From positions 754,275 through 818,274 of the forward strand of contig CAXAMN010003558.1 in assembly GCA_963970005.1 (NCBI GenBank): 64,000 nt of DNA. Reading direction: 5' to 3'. Positions 57,601-64,000 of the stretch are shown here, piece after piece. The first letter of the stretch is position 1, and the number at the start of each line of letters is the position of its first letter. This stretch comes from Durusdinium trenchii. Its lineage: Eukaryota > Sar > Dinophyceae > Suessiales > Symbiodiniaceae. A program made the position numbers and the translations under genes. The notes under the pieces were generated by a model. The model was not told where the DNA came from. It did not search any database and saw nothing but the letters and a program-made list of their open reading frames with translations.

Positions 57601-59769
57601 GCTGGAGGAGGTCGCGATGGTCAAGAAGAGATGACCGTGGAAGAGCAGCAGGAGGAGGACCTCACGAAGAGGAAACGACTGGTGCTCATGCTTCCTCCGA
57701 AGATCCTCATTCGGCTGGGATTGGTGAAGGAAGGGGAAATGTGGTTGGTGGAGAAGGCCCTGTATGGCTTGCGTGAGTCTCCGAAGCTTTGGGGGGACTA
57801 CAGGGACATCGAGATCAGCCAGATGTCCTTTCAGGTGAACTCCATCACCTATGAGTACCAGCAGAGTTTCGCGGAGGAGAACTTGTGGCTGGTGCGCAGG
57901 AAGGATGCCGGAGATGGAGATCAGGTTGAGGGACTCGCCTTGGTGTACGTGGATGATGTGATGCTCTTCGGCACCAGAGAGATTGTGGAGGAAGGGCTCC
58001 AGAGCTTTCGAAGGACCTGGGAGACGTCCGAACCTACATGGGTGGGAGATCGTGAACCAGTTCGGTACTGTGGAATGGAGTTGAGCCGAACTGGACAAGG
58101 AGACTTCTTTGCCAATCAATGTTCCTACTTGAGGGAAGTGGTTCGGCGACATGGCATGGAGGACCTCTGCAGCGCTCAAATGATGAAAGAATCCCAGGAA
58201 CCGGAGGACGAGCTGGATCGAACACCCTTGCAAGTTCGAGAGGCGCAACAACTTGGAGGAGAACTCTTGTGGCTGGCAACGAAGACGAGGCCGGACATCG
58301 CCTACACAGTCAGCAGAATTTGCTCAGCAACCAGTCGGGCTCCAAAATGGGCAATCCAGACTGCATATCAGCTCATCAGGCACTTGAATGCCACCCAGGG
58401 CATGGGTCTGTGGTACCGCAGGGATGCCAATTTCATCCTGGAGTCAGTGAGTGATGCATCGTTTGCTCCAGGAGGTGCTCATAGCCATGGCTGTGTGATC
58501 ACGACGGTGGCCGGGGCACCGGTGGCATGGAAGAGCTGCAAGCAGCCGTTTCCGGCCCTTTCAACGGCAGAAGCAGAGCTCATCGAGGTCATCGAAGCTG
58601 TGGTTGTGGGAGACAGCATCGCATGCATGGTTGATGAGATGGCGAAGGACGTCCCGAAGTTCCTCAAGTGCGACAACACTGCTGCAGTCTCAATAGCGAG
58701 TTGTGCAACTGGAGCGTGGCGTACAAGACACTTGAAGGTCCGGGCCGCCCACCTCAAATGGAGAATCCAATCTGGTCAATGGGAGCTGAAGTACCAGCCT
58801 GGAAGGGAGCTCATCGCGGATATCGGCACCAAGTCTTTGCCAGTGGCCCGGGTCAACGAGCTGAGGCAACGGATGGGAATGTCATGGCAGCCCGACTCAG
58901 TGGACGAAGTACATGAGGAGGACAAGGGCATTGTCGCACCGAGGGCTATGAAGTTGGTCGCGAAGTACCACTTGGAGAAGGCCATGAGGCTTGTTGTGGT
59001 GCTGTCGGCATTGAAAGAGGTGCATGGAGCCATGGCGGAGAACGTCACCAAGAATGCCGATGAGAATGTCGAGGATGACCAGATCTTGTACCTCCTCAGC
59101 GTCATGATGATGTTGCTGGGAATGGTGCTCATGAAGGTCGTCCAAAGATGCCGCATGCATTGGGACCGGGTGGAGAACGAACCGGCGACGCGTAGAGTGA
59201 GGGTCTCTCGCTTGGCTGGACAGTCTTCTTCCGGGATAAGGACTTCTACCAGAACTCACGGAGGAGGAGATCGAGAGCCACGTCAAGGTGATGGTGAATG
59301 GCAGCCATTGAACCCTGGGGGGCAGAGTGCTTCATCCTCATCACCGAGAAGTACCAGAATGAGTGGAGGCGATGGACAAGGACATCAAGGGAGCGCAGAT
59401 CCTACCCTGGATGAGCCACAAGAGGAACCGCCCAATCAAGCTGACCTACCCGGAGGGCATCATCTACAGATCACCCTGACCGGGAGGAGGAGACGGTTCC
59501 CCAATGAGCCAACGTGGAAGATCTGGTTCGCCGAGTCCAGCAAGTGCTTCCATAGACAGAGAAGCTGCAGGGGATTGAGGAAAGCCAACCGAGTCCACGA
59601 GCAGCCGGTGTGTGGGGCTTGCCAGAGGGCCACGAGGGGTCAGAGAAGTCTTCGAGAAGCGAACTTTGTCTATGAGGACCAGCTAGGCAACTTCCACACC
59701 GATGCTCGGTGCCATGCGGTGACAGGACCAATGGCAGAAATCCGCCAGTGTAAGATCTGCGGAGTGTGA
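51688..59769 (+). CDS. Ty1/copia Gag-Pol polyprotein (2693 aa)
   Basis: A single frame from ATG 51,688, 68 nt after the LTR, to TGA 59,767. Gag: residues 1 to about 780, with a coiled-coil-like Gln/Glu-rich part near 250-300, a CCCH finger (C733, spacing C-x8-C-x5-C-x3-H) and a CCHC knuckle (C766). Protease: LLDSGATH (D910). Methyltransferase-like domain: about 1085-1310. Integrase: reduced zinc motif (H1349 ... CAVC), catalytic D1388, D1569, E1605 (D-x35-E), with an acidic insertion at about 1415-1535. Reverse transcriptase: SLDIKTAFLNAPL (D1934) and YVDD (2087-2090), with a charged insertion at about 1945-1990. RNase H: D2256, E2295/E2297, D2329, D2378. A transmembrane-like segment (about 2466-2482) and a Cys-rich C-terminus follow. 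All catalytic residues are present, so the element could be autonomous. No frameshift separates gag from pol. Confidence 0.95.
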   Translation: MSMVARRRRRQPGDDGEGEDNDQEGLQLQEQPLEEGQLALEDGEEQGEETLEGPKGPPTTLTPMTPLFTPEQLKGLHEVQSQAPHLYAQVPRQSIWQPGMGNRSPEEVKKDIPTFLPKEEGPVGVLPQTSTTTGTPSPALMGDHVPGDQRRGRPREPRVPEVQEPESDSDGQQQYPQPREQSVVQIQGNGPGGRGLHVPRGFGQTGPPGYIMPHEERRGPMPHQGGWQVQLHPYGPGPPDPQEMMTMLAMLKQENQQLQVQQAELMDAMKYQRASLEAKVHDLQRELEQQAFRTPESDESVKRQLELTVEEPPRETDLEVARRRLYELTPTQQFEQLQSLMGTVTPAPAKRGGRGQGQRERSRSQGPRTARQGGGQPEGLVAARAKGFEPEGRQGTGKGVGQPKKKTTAEQPGRSSTAKVDEGQSREGSGGMADAMSMLITYLVDKDKKQEGPESVKPGTVTLPVLAEPSDTAPIDLADWLTMVEPAMTDLSDSSGEWWELVVSEAKAWYKQYIKLRPIQRASSKIEPSAELQKPKWARVEKRAISMLLSSVPTTVKEELVATRTLSPLGLVSKLMVLYQPGGAHERTIILRQLEDPPEAGSPSEACMGLRRWMRWLRRATDIGLNLPDAIILMKGINKLSKRILTQQPDLQFRCSLVKNTLQLDTIPTEETVRTYAEHLLAELEQLMHRVRPSSSATRPGNQGGGPLAVKALQGEDKEKKGDSPTTSAKGPCRYFLTESGCRRGQSCKWAHQLETGDKQNQERRCFTCGATQHLARECPRKETAKKGEGPPSGQKPRLQKLLDKTGGGGIGTSQSESGASMSPQAASSQSVTSEAVSDTTTRASDPIKNVLDEAHKLLKGMNLEEEGQDRATDLGATLKKLNQAWEKGGPGLRAVKIARVQQGREGLLDSGATHALRPKLRGEDLQRYRQVRVTLAAGGAQDIRMTEGETLVHNSENVEPIVPAGRLVRDLGCRIEWMGEACTLEHPVKGNIDLRVEAGCPQMDHDVALDLIRELEESRSRTALRCYRFGETHNDVDWLDRVVADCPIFDKVPIRIKDRLVDTPARNLEVLGANRRIRKRWKNEGVVVHLYAGKNEGYDLTRALKEAGGDTTRLLEVDILRSQSHDMSKDDAMYAALLRIAMLGWIDAVIGGPNCRTRSELRHHPVTGLPGPSRSLGRPWGLDELDEVERAKCHLDDVLLLRMVTLYVVAKLGRDARLSQEKKPALLPTVRFLMEQPAAPQHMPEVASFWRTEEWRIMKEHLNLDMVTFNQGAYGGMAVKPTSLALNMEFMVPEDRGPPKAFLKTKHEVSSSELARWAPGMMREIARSITVNIQKRRVTMKALSWQEHLAQGHVSFRRDCAVCQRAAARDRPHRAQGIAAPCVLSLDLTRPFVLGHDIDGDLKKYLLVGAYTWPVMEEAPWDEVEQLEVLPDKDWPTLEEEEALREVEYDLAEDLEAHGEEMSYRPTSDEGEDLEMGEPEEDERQGEGDGDQLEPLPDPGPSQPEPPSVPPPKTPEEVEEHQKVYKMITMSICLPLTSKSAAEVLAGTQELFGMLRRHGYPVARIHTDAGREFDNNPFKRWCLERGLARTFSPPDEHQSNGRAEAMIASIKQRVRRLLHASGMPTKWWPAAARHVTELERRRRENIKETLPRFGQLITVRKRAWERGGPFEATSETVTYLTPTPQVSKGHAVLTDREKVKVVSYLIKDVKEPKPDERDLVMEEVHIQDDPVRLRWRLREKTPLACIQGEEDLQREEDRRMLFQAIYEEEGHLLGSAPREVPPLSRGLVALRQEQVASTQRLLEDEILQTRIVPNDEVYKDRELWLEAIMKEIQSLEGKKAIRRLTPAEVAYYQREHGDKVEVVPGKAIHAVKAPDGRRKCRLVVCGNYLKGAGRGPGDRSEAAQLYAGGADTTCLRTSLALAATRGWQAASLDIKTAFLNAPLRTLQESSRKKALALEDAHGRPQEDHEEAGGGRDGQEEMTVEEQQEEDLTKRKRLVLMLPPKILIRLGLVKEGEMWLVEKALYGLRESPKLWGDYRDIEISQMSFQVNSITYEYQQSFAEENLWLVRRKDAGDGDQVEGLALVYVDDVMLFGTREIVEEGLQSFRRTWETSEPTWVGDREPVRYCGMELSRTGQGDFFANQCSYLREVVRRHGMEDLCSAQMMKESQEPEDELDRTPLQVREAQQLGGELLWLATKTRPDIAYTVSRICSATSRAPKWAIQTAYQLIRHLNATQGMGLWYRRDANFILESVSDASFAPGGAHSHGCVITTVAGAPVAWKSCKQPFPALSTAEAELIEVIEAVVVGDSIACMVDEMAKDVPKFLKCDNTAAVSIASCATGAWRTRHLKVRAAHLKWRIQSGQWELKYQPGRELIADIGTKSLPVARVNELRQRMGMSWQPDSVDEVHEEDKGIVAPRAMKLVAKYHLEKAMRLVVVLSALKEVHGAMAENVTKNADENVEDDQILYLLSVMMMLLGMVLMKVVQRCRMHWDRVENEPATRRVRVSRLAGQSSSGIRTSTRTHGGGDREPRQGDGEWQPLNPGGQSASSSSPRSTRMSGGDGQGHQGSADPTLDEPQEEPPNQADLPGGHHLQITLTGRRRRFPNEPTWKIWFAESSKCFHRQRSCRGLRKANRVHEQPVCGACQRATRGQRSLREANFVYEDQLGNFHTDARCHAVTGPMAEIRQCKICGV
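54940..55620 (+). other. Methyltransferase-like domain within copia Pol
   Basis: Residues about 1085-1310 read like a diverged class-I methyltransferase of the C5 type: VVHLYAGKNEGYDL (SAM loop, G1094), LLEVDI (acidic D1119), IDAVIGGPNCRTRS (C1156 in the position of the motif IV Pro-Cys), then FLMEQPAAP (like motif VI E-N-V) and VTFNQGAYGG. Copia elements normally have no domain between protease and integrase. PC is replaced by NC, so catalysis is uncertain. DNA methyltransferases in Symbiodinium retrotransposons have been described in the literature as I recall it; I could not check whether this is the same type. Confidence 0.6.
59086..59769 (+). other. C-terminal extension of copia Pol: transmembrane-like helix and Cys-rich end
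   Basis: After RNase H, Pol continues for about 290 residues. A hydrophobic run, ILYLLSVMMMLLGMVLMKVV (from residue 2466), is followed by a polar, Ser/Gly-rich stretch and a Cys/His-rich end (C2620 onward) with RSCRGLRKA, CGAC and CKICG. Typical copia Pol ends soon after RNase H. The part may be an extra zinc-binding module anchored to a membrane, or an env-like addition. Function unknown. Confidence 0.6.
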
Positions 59770-59834
59770 AGCGGTTTGAGCCGGAGGCTCGCTTTTGTGG
59801 AATACTGGTTGGCAGACGAAAAAACCTGCCGACC

Positions 59835-59843
59835 AGGGAGGAG
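59835..59843 (+). promoter_or_regulatory. Polypurine tract
   Basis: AGGGAGGAG abuts the 3' LTR, in the position where plus-strand DNA synthesis is primed. Confidence 0.85.
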
Positions 59844-59933
59844 TGCACGTCCAAAAGGATGAAACGCACAAAACGAGAAGTGTACACTCGACAGCCGCTT
59901 TTAAGCTCGAAAATAGGAGCGTTGAACCTTGCA
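59844..59933 (+). repeat. 3' LTR (90 bp)
   Basis: Identical to the 5' LTR over 90 bp. It is followed directly by the second ATAAG target-site copy. Confidence 0.95.
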
Positions 59934-60281
59934 ATAAGAACTGCACCAGAATCTGCCCGGGTAGCGAAATCAAGGGGTCTTCTTTGCATTGAATTACTAA
60001 GCTAAATATGCCATAATGGCTTTGCGGGTTAAGGCATGTGTCGCATTCACATTTTTTTATAGCTGCTAGCAATGGCAGGCAGTCTCGTCTGGCATACTTT
60101 TGAGTCTGGCGTCTGGAGACTGGATGCACGCGTCTTGCATCACCGCACAAACTAGGTAGTGGTTGGTCGAGTTGGCAATCTGCCCAATCCATCAAGAACT
60201 TGCATGCTAGCTGTTAGCATCTGTTAGCTGACCTAGGAAAGCACTGGGCTCATGTCGAAAGACACAAGTTCAACAGAAAGG

Positions 60282-60342
60282 GGGTAGGAGCGATCGGACG
60301 CTACTAATTAGGGGCTCCTGGCCTTACTACGAACGGAGCAAC
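60282..60342. mobile_element. Dispersed repeat, copy 6, bounded by a 13-bp direct repeat
   Basis: Contains GGAGCGATCGGACGCTACTA and GGGGCTCCTGGCCTTACTAC. It is flanked by TTCAACAGAAAGG at 60,269-60,281 and 60,343-60,355. This is a second case where the family is bounded by a long direct repeat, which supports mobility. Confidence 0.65.
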
Positions 60343-60631
60343 TTCAACAGAAAGGTTGATAGAAAGACCAGCGTCTTCAAACCATCCATCCAGCAGCGCT
60401 CGACCTATGCGCTCCAAGACCGCTGAATCCGCCCGGTCTGGCGCTGTCTCGGAGTCTCGGAGCGAGTCGTTCTCGGCGCTCCGAACTCCTTCTGAGTGCT
60501 CTCAGCGATGGCCGTGGCCTGTGAGTTGGGCCGTGGGTGTCATCCAATTGGCAAGGAGAGGAACCACATCCAAGGAGAGAAACAAACAACCATCACCATA
60601 TGATTCAGTAATGGACAAAATATATAATATA

Positions 60632-61320
60632 TGTCGTGTGTGTATTGTTGTTGATGTTGTTGTTGTGGTTGTGGTTGTTGTGGTTGTTGTGGTTGTTGTT
60701 GTGGTGGTGGTGGTTGTTGTGGTGGTGGTTGTTGTTGTGGTTGTTGTGGTTGTTGTTGTTGTTGTGGTTGTTGTTGTTGTGGTTGTTGTTGGTGTGGTGG
60801 TGGTGGCTGTTGTTGTTGTGGTTGTTGTTGTTGTGGTGGTGGTGGTGGTGGTTGTGGTTGTTGTTGTTGTGGTGGTGGTGGTTGTGGTGGTGGTTGCTGT
60901 GGTGGTGGTTGTTGTGGTTGTTGTTGTTGTGGTTGTGGTTGTTGTTGTTGTGGTTGTTGTTGTGGTGGTTGTTGTTGTGGTGGTTGTTGTTGTGGTTGTT
61001 GTGGTGGTTGTTGTTGTTGTTGTGGTGGTGGTGGTTGCTGTTCTTGTTGTTGTTGTGGTGGTGGTGGTGGCTGTTGTTGTTGTGGTTGTGGTTGTTGTGG
61101 TGGTGGTGGTGGCTGTTGNNNNNNNNNNNNNNNNNNNNNNNNNNNNNNNNNNNNNNNNNNNNNNNNNNNNNNNNNNNNNNNNNNNNNNNNNNNNNNNNNN
61201 NNNNNNNNNNNNNNNNNNGTTGTGGTGGTGGTTGTTGTTGTTGTTGTGGTTGTGGTTGTGGTTGTGGTAGTCGTAGTAGTAGTAGTAGTAGTAGTAGTAG
61301 CTGTTGTTGTTGTTGTTGTT
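60632..61320. repeat. (TTG/TGG)n microsatellite with 100-N gap
   Basis: An irregular mix of TTG and TGG triplets from about 60,640 to 61,270, then (AGT)n and (TTG)n to 61,320. One hundred Ns at 61,119-61,218 mark an assembly gap. Very long Val, Thr or Gln-rich frames across it are artefacts. Confidence 0.95.
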
Positions 61321-63300
61321 TTCCTTTTCGACCCCGGGTTGGAACGCTCGCACTCGCACCCGTCTGTCTCACCCCGACACGCTAATTCAAACAGGTGGGA
61401 ATGAGCGGGTATAGTATCTCCCACACCATCCCCTGACTGGTCCCGGCATGGCCGAGAAAAGCGTGTTTGGACCGCACCGAACAACGAGCAGAAATCGGAA
61501 GAAAGCTGTTGTAGCTCAAGAAGCCCAGCTTGACCAGCTCTGGAACACTAGAGACAACCGAAGCACGAGCGAAACCGGAATTCAGCGGCATCCACCTATG
61601 GTGAAAGTGTTGCCACATCTGATCAACAGACATTGAAACCCAGACAGATCCCTCCAGTATCAACAATGTCCTGGACATGCCCATGAAGTCCCCCCATTTC
61701 GGTTCCCATCACTTCGATCGGTTTGGCAAATCCCCTGAAACCAGGATGAAGTGGGAATAACCCATCCCCCAACGCTTCAACGGTGCCTGCTCTAAGGTCA
61801 CTGGGCCATCGTCAGCGACACCCCTCAAGCGCGGGGTTAAAGGGAGAAAACATGTGAAAACCGTGGTCAGTCACATCGCTTGATCATCCCTAGGGCTCCT
61901 GGCCTACCTCCGTTTCGGTTCGGTGGTTGGGGTGGGTGTGAGGGGTCTAAGTACCTTCTCAGGATGTGAATGGAGCCCTAGGAGATTCCATTGATCTGAT
62001 ACAGATGTGTTTGTTTGCAGCAAAGTGCTGAACTCCGTGGGGGGGAGATGACTTGTTCATCGGAGCTGTTTCTTGGCACCTGCAATGCTGGCGGATGAAC
62101 TGGACCTCATTGAACTGGATCTGACAATGGACTGTGGGAACTCTTCTTCTTTTCATCATCACTTACCAGAACTTACAAGATATCATAAAGGTGATGGTGG
62201 ATGACCGACCGAACTACAAGTACTCGGATGTGGGGTCGTTCGATAGCTCAGTCTTGCGATGTCCGTTCGCCGTTGCGATGTCTTGTTCTCTGGCGTTCAT
62301 ATCCGTGCTGCTATCTCTTGATCCCAAAACCAAACGAAACCAGAAACATCTTCTCAGCAGAATATCAAAAAAAAAACAATGGACCAATCAAAAAAACAAT
62401 GGATCGTGTTTTGTTTCAATCTCACATGTTTTTTTGATATTCTCCTCGCCCCCTCGTTTTGCAACCGTTTTGCACCCTGACCCGCGAACGTTCGGGCCCG
62501 CGAACGCACGGGCCCCCGAACGTCAGAGCATCAGCTCCTGTCAGCGGGCGTCAGCGGGCGACGGCTGAGCCGTGAGACAGTGAAGGAGCCAGGAAGCCTG
62601 GCCTGCTCGTGCACTTTGAGCATCCAAGCGTTTCCAGTCCTCAGATCTGTATCTTTTAGAAAAACATCCATAAATTTAACAGGGCCTGGGATTATAAAAT
62701 ATTGGACAACCACCCCATAAAGATCAAGAGCTGAAACCATAGGTGGTTGAAACCATCATCCTGAAACATCTCAAGCCCTTGGCAGAAGCACCAATGAAAC
62801 TCTGAGCTGTGGACTAACTGCGTTCGGCATTGCTTCAAACCATCCTGCACAGCATGTTCGGCACTCCGTTGTATTTGCTTGAGGGACCGAGGGTGGCCGG
62901 GTCTGGCTGCCCAAGGACCCGGCCATACGACACGGGACGCGTGAACATCCAAACGAGGGTACCCGGTAGCGGAGAATGAGTCCACGGCACCACCAGCCCA
63001 TCATGTACTGTAAGTCATGCAGGCTTCCGTCTGGTGCTTACCCAGTAGATATGCCAAATACCTGATGTTTTTAATGCTGTGGTATGCTATGTGCTAATGT
63101 TTCTTTGTTTCTTCAAAGTTGAATCCACCTCTTTCTAATTATTCTCAATCGTCTAACAGAATTCACCAAAGAAAGACATGGAAACATGTAACAATCACTG
63201 AATCAGAAAGTGAACATCACAGAAAGTGAATTTACTCAGTGCTACTCAGTCCTCTAGAGTGGCCACTCCTTCCCATGTCACAGGCAGCACCTACTATAAA
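61321..63300. other. Gene-poor stretch
   Basis: No confident exon. A GC-rich patch at 62,475-62,570 has short CGAACG repeats. A minus-strand frame at about 62,870-62,710 (QIQRSAEHAVQDGLKQCRTQ) is mildly protein-like, but without splice support. Confidence 0.35.
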
Positions 63301-63308
63301 CCAGCTAG

Positions 63309-63434
63309 AAGAGGTAGCTACTAGTAGCGATGCCCTTGTTACTACTAGCTTCTAGCTACTACTAGTAATGCCCTTGTTACTAGTAGCGATGCCCTTGTTA
63401 CTACTAGCTTCTAGCTACTAATGCACTTGTTACG
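63309..63434. repeat. Dispersed repeat, copy 7
   Basis: Tandem and mirrored units of GCTACTAGTAGCGATGCCCT and TGTTACTACTAGCTTCTAGC, the same family as the copies at 556 and 50,079. Confidence 0.8.
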
Positions 63435-63454
63435 TTTGTGGAGATGCTCGGTTT

Positions 63455-63610
63455 CGTGCCTCGAGGGTCTTGAGCTGGGAACGATGGCGTCCCAGGTCCT
63501 CAGCGGCTAAGCCGCGCATCTCCAGCCTGACCGCGTGACCGCTGAAGGGGGTGCGAACGGACCTGAAGAAGAATCCATCTGTGGAAGTGACGAGTAGGAC
63601 AGGACCGGAA
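63455..63610 (-). CDS. Possible exon, unrecognised
   Basis: The minus-strand frame reads VLLVTSTDGFFFRSVRTPFS and HAVRLEMRGLAAEDLGRHRS. The composition is protein-like. Flanking exons and the family are unknown. Confidence 0.3.
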
Positions 63611-64000
63611 TTCTGCTGTGTAGGTTGTAGAAAAGCACATGGGGTGAACCATGGGGTGACAAACACTGTTGCTTGCTTCAGGCAACATGCAAGTGAACTG
63701 GGAGGGAAGATGCTGTGTATGTCTTGAAAAATGAAAGAAAGACTTGTGACCTGGGTGATTGCCACGATGAACACTGCTACTCTCCACAGGATGGAGTCGA
63801 GTCGAGTCGCCCGGCTCCAGTGGCCACCCACCCCTGGCTCCAGCGGCCTGTAGCTGTCGATGGCATTCTTCAACGACTGTGTCAGCCTCAAACGACTTCG
63901 ATCACGTCCTGTGTGGGTGCAAATGGTGCAATCTATGATCTCACGGCGACCATGCTGGAGTCCATGTCTATGTGCCGTCCATGTGCGACCACTGTGTTTT

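Larger units (their letters stand above)
51525..59938 (+). mobile_element. Complete Ty1/copia LTR retrotransposon
   Basis: All hallmarks are present: a 5-bp target-site duplication ATAAG (51,525-51,529 and 59,934-59,938), identical 90-bp LTRs, a primer-binding site next to the 5' LTR, a polypurine tract next to the 3' LTR, and one intact Gag-Pol frame in copia order (protease, integrase, RT, RNase H). The element body is 8,404 bp, of which 8,082 bp is coding. Identical LTRs and an open frame point to recent insertion, though LTRs this short give little dating power. Confidence 0.96.

Noticed and set aside
51769-59286. Many 60-240 codon frames overlapping the copia ORF in other frames
   Set aside because: They are shadows of the GC-rich coding sequence; none has motifs, while the main frame has all copia domains.
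59086-59769. Calling the C-terminal extension an envelope gene
   Set aside because: There is only one short hydrophobic segment, with no signal peptide or fusion or receptor domain visible; env-like is only one of several options.
60356-61484. Very long open frames (about 250-310 codons) of Val, Thr, Gln/Pro or His/Asn
   Set aside because: They are translations of a TTG/TGG microsatellite running through an N gap, open in several frames at once.
1-64000. Spliced-leader acceptor relics, tRNA, rRNA or snRNA genes
   Set aside because: Scanning for a spliced-leader core (TTTTGGCTCAAG), tRNA B-box words and rRNA-like conserved blocks by eye gave nothing convincing; a covariance-model search would be needed to be sure.

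Overview
This window most likely comes from a dinoflagellate nuclear genome, probably a Symbiodiniaceae member. The evidence is a set of genes cut into many short exons, splice donors that are often GC or GA instead of GT, abundant microsatellites and short dispersed repeats, and a Ty1/copia element with one very long ORF. No trans-spliced leader site, tRNA or rRNA gene was recognised. Two assembly gaps (10 N and 100 N) sit inside microsatellites.

Layout. (1) 1-6.9 kb, minus strand: the first half of a DEAD-box RNA helicase. Its reading frame can be followed through eight exons from the Q-motif region to motif II; the rest lies beyond the window edge. Its introns hold a (GTC)n tract, a 'GGTCAACTGGGTC' repeat family and a short element bounded by a 19-bp direct repeat. 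(2) 6.9-14.4 kb: no confident gene, but two fold-back elements and a 1.3-kb AT-rich degenerate repeat. (3) 14.4-32.4 kb, plus strand: a large intron-rich coding region. It opens with a C5-cytosine DNA methyltransferase (DNMT) domain, then a Ser/acidic linker, then a transposase-like domain with the 'GHTHED' signature (the DUF7869 type), then about 12 kb of unrecognised exons ending in an Asp-rich stretch, a GDEQDGNN minisatellite and a Lys/Ala-rich histone H1-like tail. Whether this is one gene or two or three adjacent genes needs cDNA. (4) 32.4-51.5 kb: gene-poor, with tandem repeats, GC-rich hairpins, a frame-broken coding relic and a few doubtful exons. (5) 51,525-59,938: a complete, apparently young Ty1/copia retrotransposon with identical 90-bp LTRs, a 5-bp target-site duplication, a half-tRNA-Met type primer site, a polypurine tract and an uninterrupted 2693-residue Gag-Pol. 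Between protease and integrase, Gag-Pol carries a methyltransferase-like domain. (6) 60-64 kb: a large TTG/TGG microsatellite with a gap, more dispersed repeats and one doubtful exon.

The most unusual theme is that DNA-methyltransferase-like domains occur twice, in two mobile-element-like contexts: beside a DUF7869 transposase-like domain in the 18-kb gene, and inside the copia polyprotein.
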